DNA of 8,037 nucleotides from Acidobacteriaceae bacterium. GTDB taxonomy: Bacteria; Acidobacteriota; Terriglobia; Bryobacterales; Bryobacteraceae. Both the position numbers and the translations under genes were made by a program. Position 1 is the stretch's first letter. Every line of letters starts with the position of its first letter. Of the stretch, positions 5,678 through 8,037 are shown piece by piece. A model generated the notes under the pieces. That model was not told the origin of the DNA. It worked only from the letters and a program-made list of their open reading frames with translations, and made no database searches. The stretch spans positions 1 to 8,037 of the forward strand of contig JAFAQG010001047.1 of NCBI GenBank assembly GCA_019246575.1, read 5' to 3'.

Positions 5678-8037
5678 ATGGTATCAGCAGCTACTTTTAT
5701 CCTGAATGTATTGCCAATTCCGCGTCTGTTCTTAATCGATAGTTTCGGGTTCATTTTCCGCGCCTACCACGCCCGCGCGCGCAGCGGCGCTCCGCCAATG
5801 CGTACCACCGCGGGCCTGTGCACTGAAGCAATTTTTATCTTTCACAACATGCTGCGGAAGCTGATCACGGCTTACAAGCCGGACTACATCGCAGCCGTGT
5901 TCGAGAGTAGCGAACCTACGATTCGCAGCGAGAGCTTCGCGGAATACAAAGCCAACCGAACGGAGATGCCCGCGGATCTCGGTCCGCAGATCCCGTACGT
6001 CCGCAAGCTTCTCGAAGCCATGAATATCGTGACCCTCGAGTTTCCCGGCTACGAGGCGGACGACGTAATCGGAGCGATCGCATGCCGCAATGATTCGAAG
6101 CCGCTCGAGGTAGTCATTGTTTCGAGCGACAAAGACATGCTGCAGCTGGTCAACAAACGCGTCTTCATGCTCAATCCGATGAAGGACGATGAGTGGTACG
6201 ACGAGGCCAAGGTCGAGCAGTTCATGGGCGTGAAGCCGTCGCAGGTGGCGGACCTGCTTGCGCTAAAGGGCGATTCAATCGACAACATCCCCGGGGCTCC
6301 CGGAATCGGCGACAAAGGGGCGCGAGATCTCATCGCGCGCTTCGGCTCGATTGAGGCAACCCTAGAGCGGGCGGCCGAAGTCGAGCGGAAAATGTATCGC
6401 GAGAGCCTGCAGAACAACCGCGATCAGATTCTTTTGAGCAAGCAACTGGCGACTATTCATACTCAACTTCCTCTCGAATGGGATCTCGCGACGCTGAAAG
6501 CGCAGCCTCCAAATACTACAGCGCTGAAGAGCCTGTTCAAAGAACTTGAGTTCTTCAGTTTGTTGAAGGACCTTCCGCCGGAGGACGACAGCGCCAGCCG
6601 CGATTACACGACACTCAATGACCACGCGACTGCGAAAGAATGGCTGGCCCAACGGGCGCCGGCTGCGCCACTAGCAATAGCTCTCGATCTGACGAACTCT
6701 TACCTCGGTTTGTCGTACCGTATCGGCGAGGGCAGGGCCGTGCCCCTCGCTCTCCTTGATGCTGTTAAGCCGGTGCTCGAGTCGGACGCGGTGCCGAAGG
6801 CAGTCCACGACGCGAAATCGATTGCCGTTGCATTCTGGGGACTTGGCATTGAGCTGCGGAACATCGTGGACGACGCCATGCTCTACGCATTTCTGGTCTG
6901 CGCAGATCCCGGCGCTTGCTCCCCCGAAGCGCTCGCCGAGCGCTATCTCGACCGCAAGCTGAATGCCGCGGCCGAGCAGCAGGCCGAAGCGACATTAACA
7001 GCGATCGAGATGCTGCGGCCCGAAGTGGAGCGCCAGGAGCTGCTTTGCGTGTATCGGGATATCGATCTGCCACTCGCTCCTGTGCTCGCGCAAATGGAGG
7101 AAACCGGCATTCGCGTCGACACACGAGCCCTTGGAGAGCTCTCGACCCGGCTGACGCAGGAAATCGACCGCATCGCGGCAAATATCTATGAGCACGCCGG
7201 GCATCCGTTCAACATCAATTCGCCTCAGCAACTCGGAAAAGTGTTGTTCGAGGAGTTAGCGCTTCCCGCTCCTGTCAAATACGGAAAAGGCAAGGTAGTC
7301 TCGACCGCGGCCGATGTGCTCGAAGGCCTCGCGCCCAAATATCCCGTCGCACAACTCGTCCTCGATTACCGCCAACTCACAAAACTCAAGGGCACGTACA
7401 TCGACGCTCTCCCGGCGCTCATCCGGCCCGATACAGGCCGTGTGCATACAACGTTCAACCAGACGGGAGCGGCTACCGGGCGTCTATCGTCTTCGAATCC
7501 GAACCTGCAGAACATTCCAATTCGCAGCGAGGAAGGGCGCGAGATTCGCGCCGCGTTTGTTCCTCAGCCAGGTTGGGAATTGTTGGCTGCGGATTATTCG
7601 CAAATTGAGCTGCGGCTGTTAGCACACATGTCGCAAGATGCCGTGCTTCTGGAATCCTTCCGCAACAACGAAGACATTCACACGCGAACCGCGGCGGAAG
7701 TCTTTAAGGTAAGCCCGATGATGGTGGACGCGAACATGCGGAGAGCGGCGAAGGCGGTGAATTTTGGAATCGTTTACGGACAGACGCCGTTTGGGCTTGC
7801 ACAGACATTGTGCATCGACCGCAAGGAAGCGGAACTGTACATCCGCCGCTACTTTGAACGGTATGTCGGCGTCCGCGAATTTATCGACCGAACTATCGAA
7901 GAAGTCCGGCGAACGGGGGCGGCGAAAACGCTCGTCGGACGCAGGCGACCGATTCCCGACATGCAGAGCCGCAATCCCGCTGCACGATCATTCGCCGAGC
8001 GGACGGCGGTGAACACACCTCTCCAGGGCACGGCGGC
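5678..8037 (+). CDS. polA: DNA polymerase I with intact 5'-nuclease and polymerase motifs but degenerate 3'-5' exonuclease domain (C-terminus cut by right edge)
   Basis: PolA removes RNA primers and fills gaps in replication and repair; 786 codons are visible. The 5'-3' flap-nuclease domain (about 17-290) has D21 in LFLIDSFGFIFRAYHA, YEADDVIG at 125-132, SSDKDMLQL with D151 and D153, and GDSIDNIPG with D199 and D202. The proofreading domain (about 320-450) is short and altered: E. coli D355-x-E357 becomes D337-L-T339, D424 aligns with I382, and D501 aligns with E437. Proofreading is therefore probably lost, as in Bacillus and Thermus Pol I. The polymerase domain shows TGRLSS at 600-605, motif A DYSQIELR at 639-646 and motif B RRAAKAVNFGIVYG at 688-701, with F696 at the sugar-discrimination position. 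Motif C (HDE) and the end lie beyond the window. The ATG at 5678 follows an in-frame TGA 9 bases upstream; its ribosome site is weak. Confidence 0.96.
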   Translation, partial: MVSAATFILNVLPIPRLFLIDSFGFIFRAYHARARSGAPPMRTTAGLCTEAIFIFHNMLRKLITAYKPDYIAAVFESSEPTIRSESFAEYKANRTEMPADLGPQIPYVRKLLEAMNIVTLEFPGYEADDVIGAIACRNDSKPLEVVIVSSDKDMLQLVNKRVFMLNPMKDDEWYDEAKVEQFMGVKPSQVADLLALKGDSIDNIPGAPGIGDKGARDLIARFGSIEATLERAAEVERKMYRESLQNNRDQILLSKQLATIHTQLPLEWDLATLKAQPPNTTALKSLFKELEFFSLLKDLPPEDDSASRDYTTLNDHATAKEWLAQRAPAAPLAIALDLTNSYLGLSYRIGEGRAVPLALLDAVKPVLESDAVPKAVHDAKSIAVAFWGLGIELRNIVDDAMLYAFLVCADPGACSPEALAERYLDRKLNAAAEQQAEATLTAIEMLRPEVERQELLCVYRDIDLPLAPVLAQMEETGIRVDTRALGELSTRLTQEIDRIAANIYEHAGHPFNINSPQQLGKVLFEELALPAPVKYGKGKVVSTAADVLEGLAPKYPVAQLVLDYRQLTKLKGTYIDALPALIRPDTGRVHTTFNQTGAATGRLSSSNPNLQNIPIRSEEGREIRAAFVPQPGWELLAADYSQIELRLLAHMSQDAVLLESFRNNEDIHTRTAAEVFKVSPMMVDANMRRAAKAVNFGIVYGQTPFGLAQTLCIDRKEAELYIRRYFERYVGVREFIDRTIEEVRRTGAAKTLVGRRRPIPDMQSRNPAARSFAERTAVNTPLQGTA

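Noticed and set aside
6765..7231. Several minus-strand open frames opposite polA
   Set aside because: They are arginine/serine-rich antisense readings of a clearly coding polA frame and have no ribosome sites or motifs.

Overview
The window reads as ordinary chromosomal DNA from a free-living, moderately GC-rich Gram-negative-type bacterium. The overall character (an ArnE/ArnF-like small transporter pair, a long CstA with its YbdD partner, a stand-alone siroheme-synthase N-domain protein, and a PolA whose proofreading domain is shrunken) fits Acidobacteriota best. That assignment is an impression from protein style, not a tested one. I see no mobile element, CRISPR array, tRNA or rRNA, and no phage or defence genes.

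Left block, minus strand (1-1749): two adjacent four-helix membrane proteins of the SMR/EamA type, 1749-1303 and 1298-933, resemble the two halves of the ArnE/ArnF lipid-carrier flippase. After a 77-bp gap on the same strand comes the first 285 codons of a bifunctional RelA/SpoT (p)ppGpp hydrolase/synthetase. Every expected hydrolase residue is present, and the gene runs off the left edge.

Middle block, plus strand (1843-5035): a tight run of four genes: an unrecognised soluble protein, an unrecognised protein with one C-terminal membrane anchor, the carbon-starvation/pyruvate-peptide transporter CstA, and its small partner YbdD. cstA and ybdD are joined by an ATGA stop/start overlap. The two unknown genes are so close to cstA that co-transcription, and possibly a shared job in uptake of pyruvate or peptides during starvation, is a reasonable hypothesis.

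Right block (4986-8037): a minus-strand precorrin-2 dehydrogenase/ferrochelatase (siroheme synthesis), whose 3' end overlaps the 3' end of ybdD by 50 bp tail to tail. Head to head with it, separated by only 17 bp, is DNA polymerase I (polA), which runs off the right edge after 786 codons. Its flap-nuclease and polymerase motifs are intact as far as visible, but the 3'-5' proofreading domain is short and has lost its catalytic acidic residues.

No wholly new system is evident. The points most worth a second look are the unknown gene pair attached to cstA-ybdD, the inactive proofreading domain of PolA, the compact overlapping/divergent arrangement around the siroheme gene, and the orphan ArnE/ArnF-like pair.
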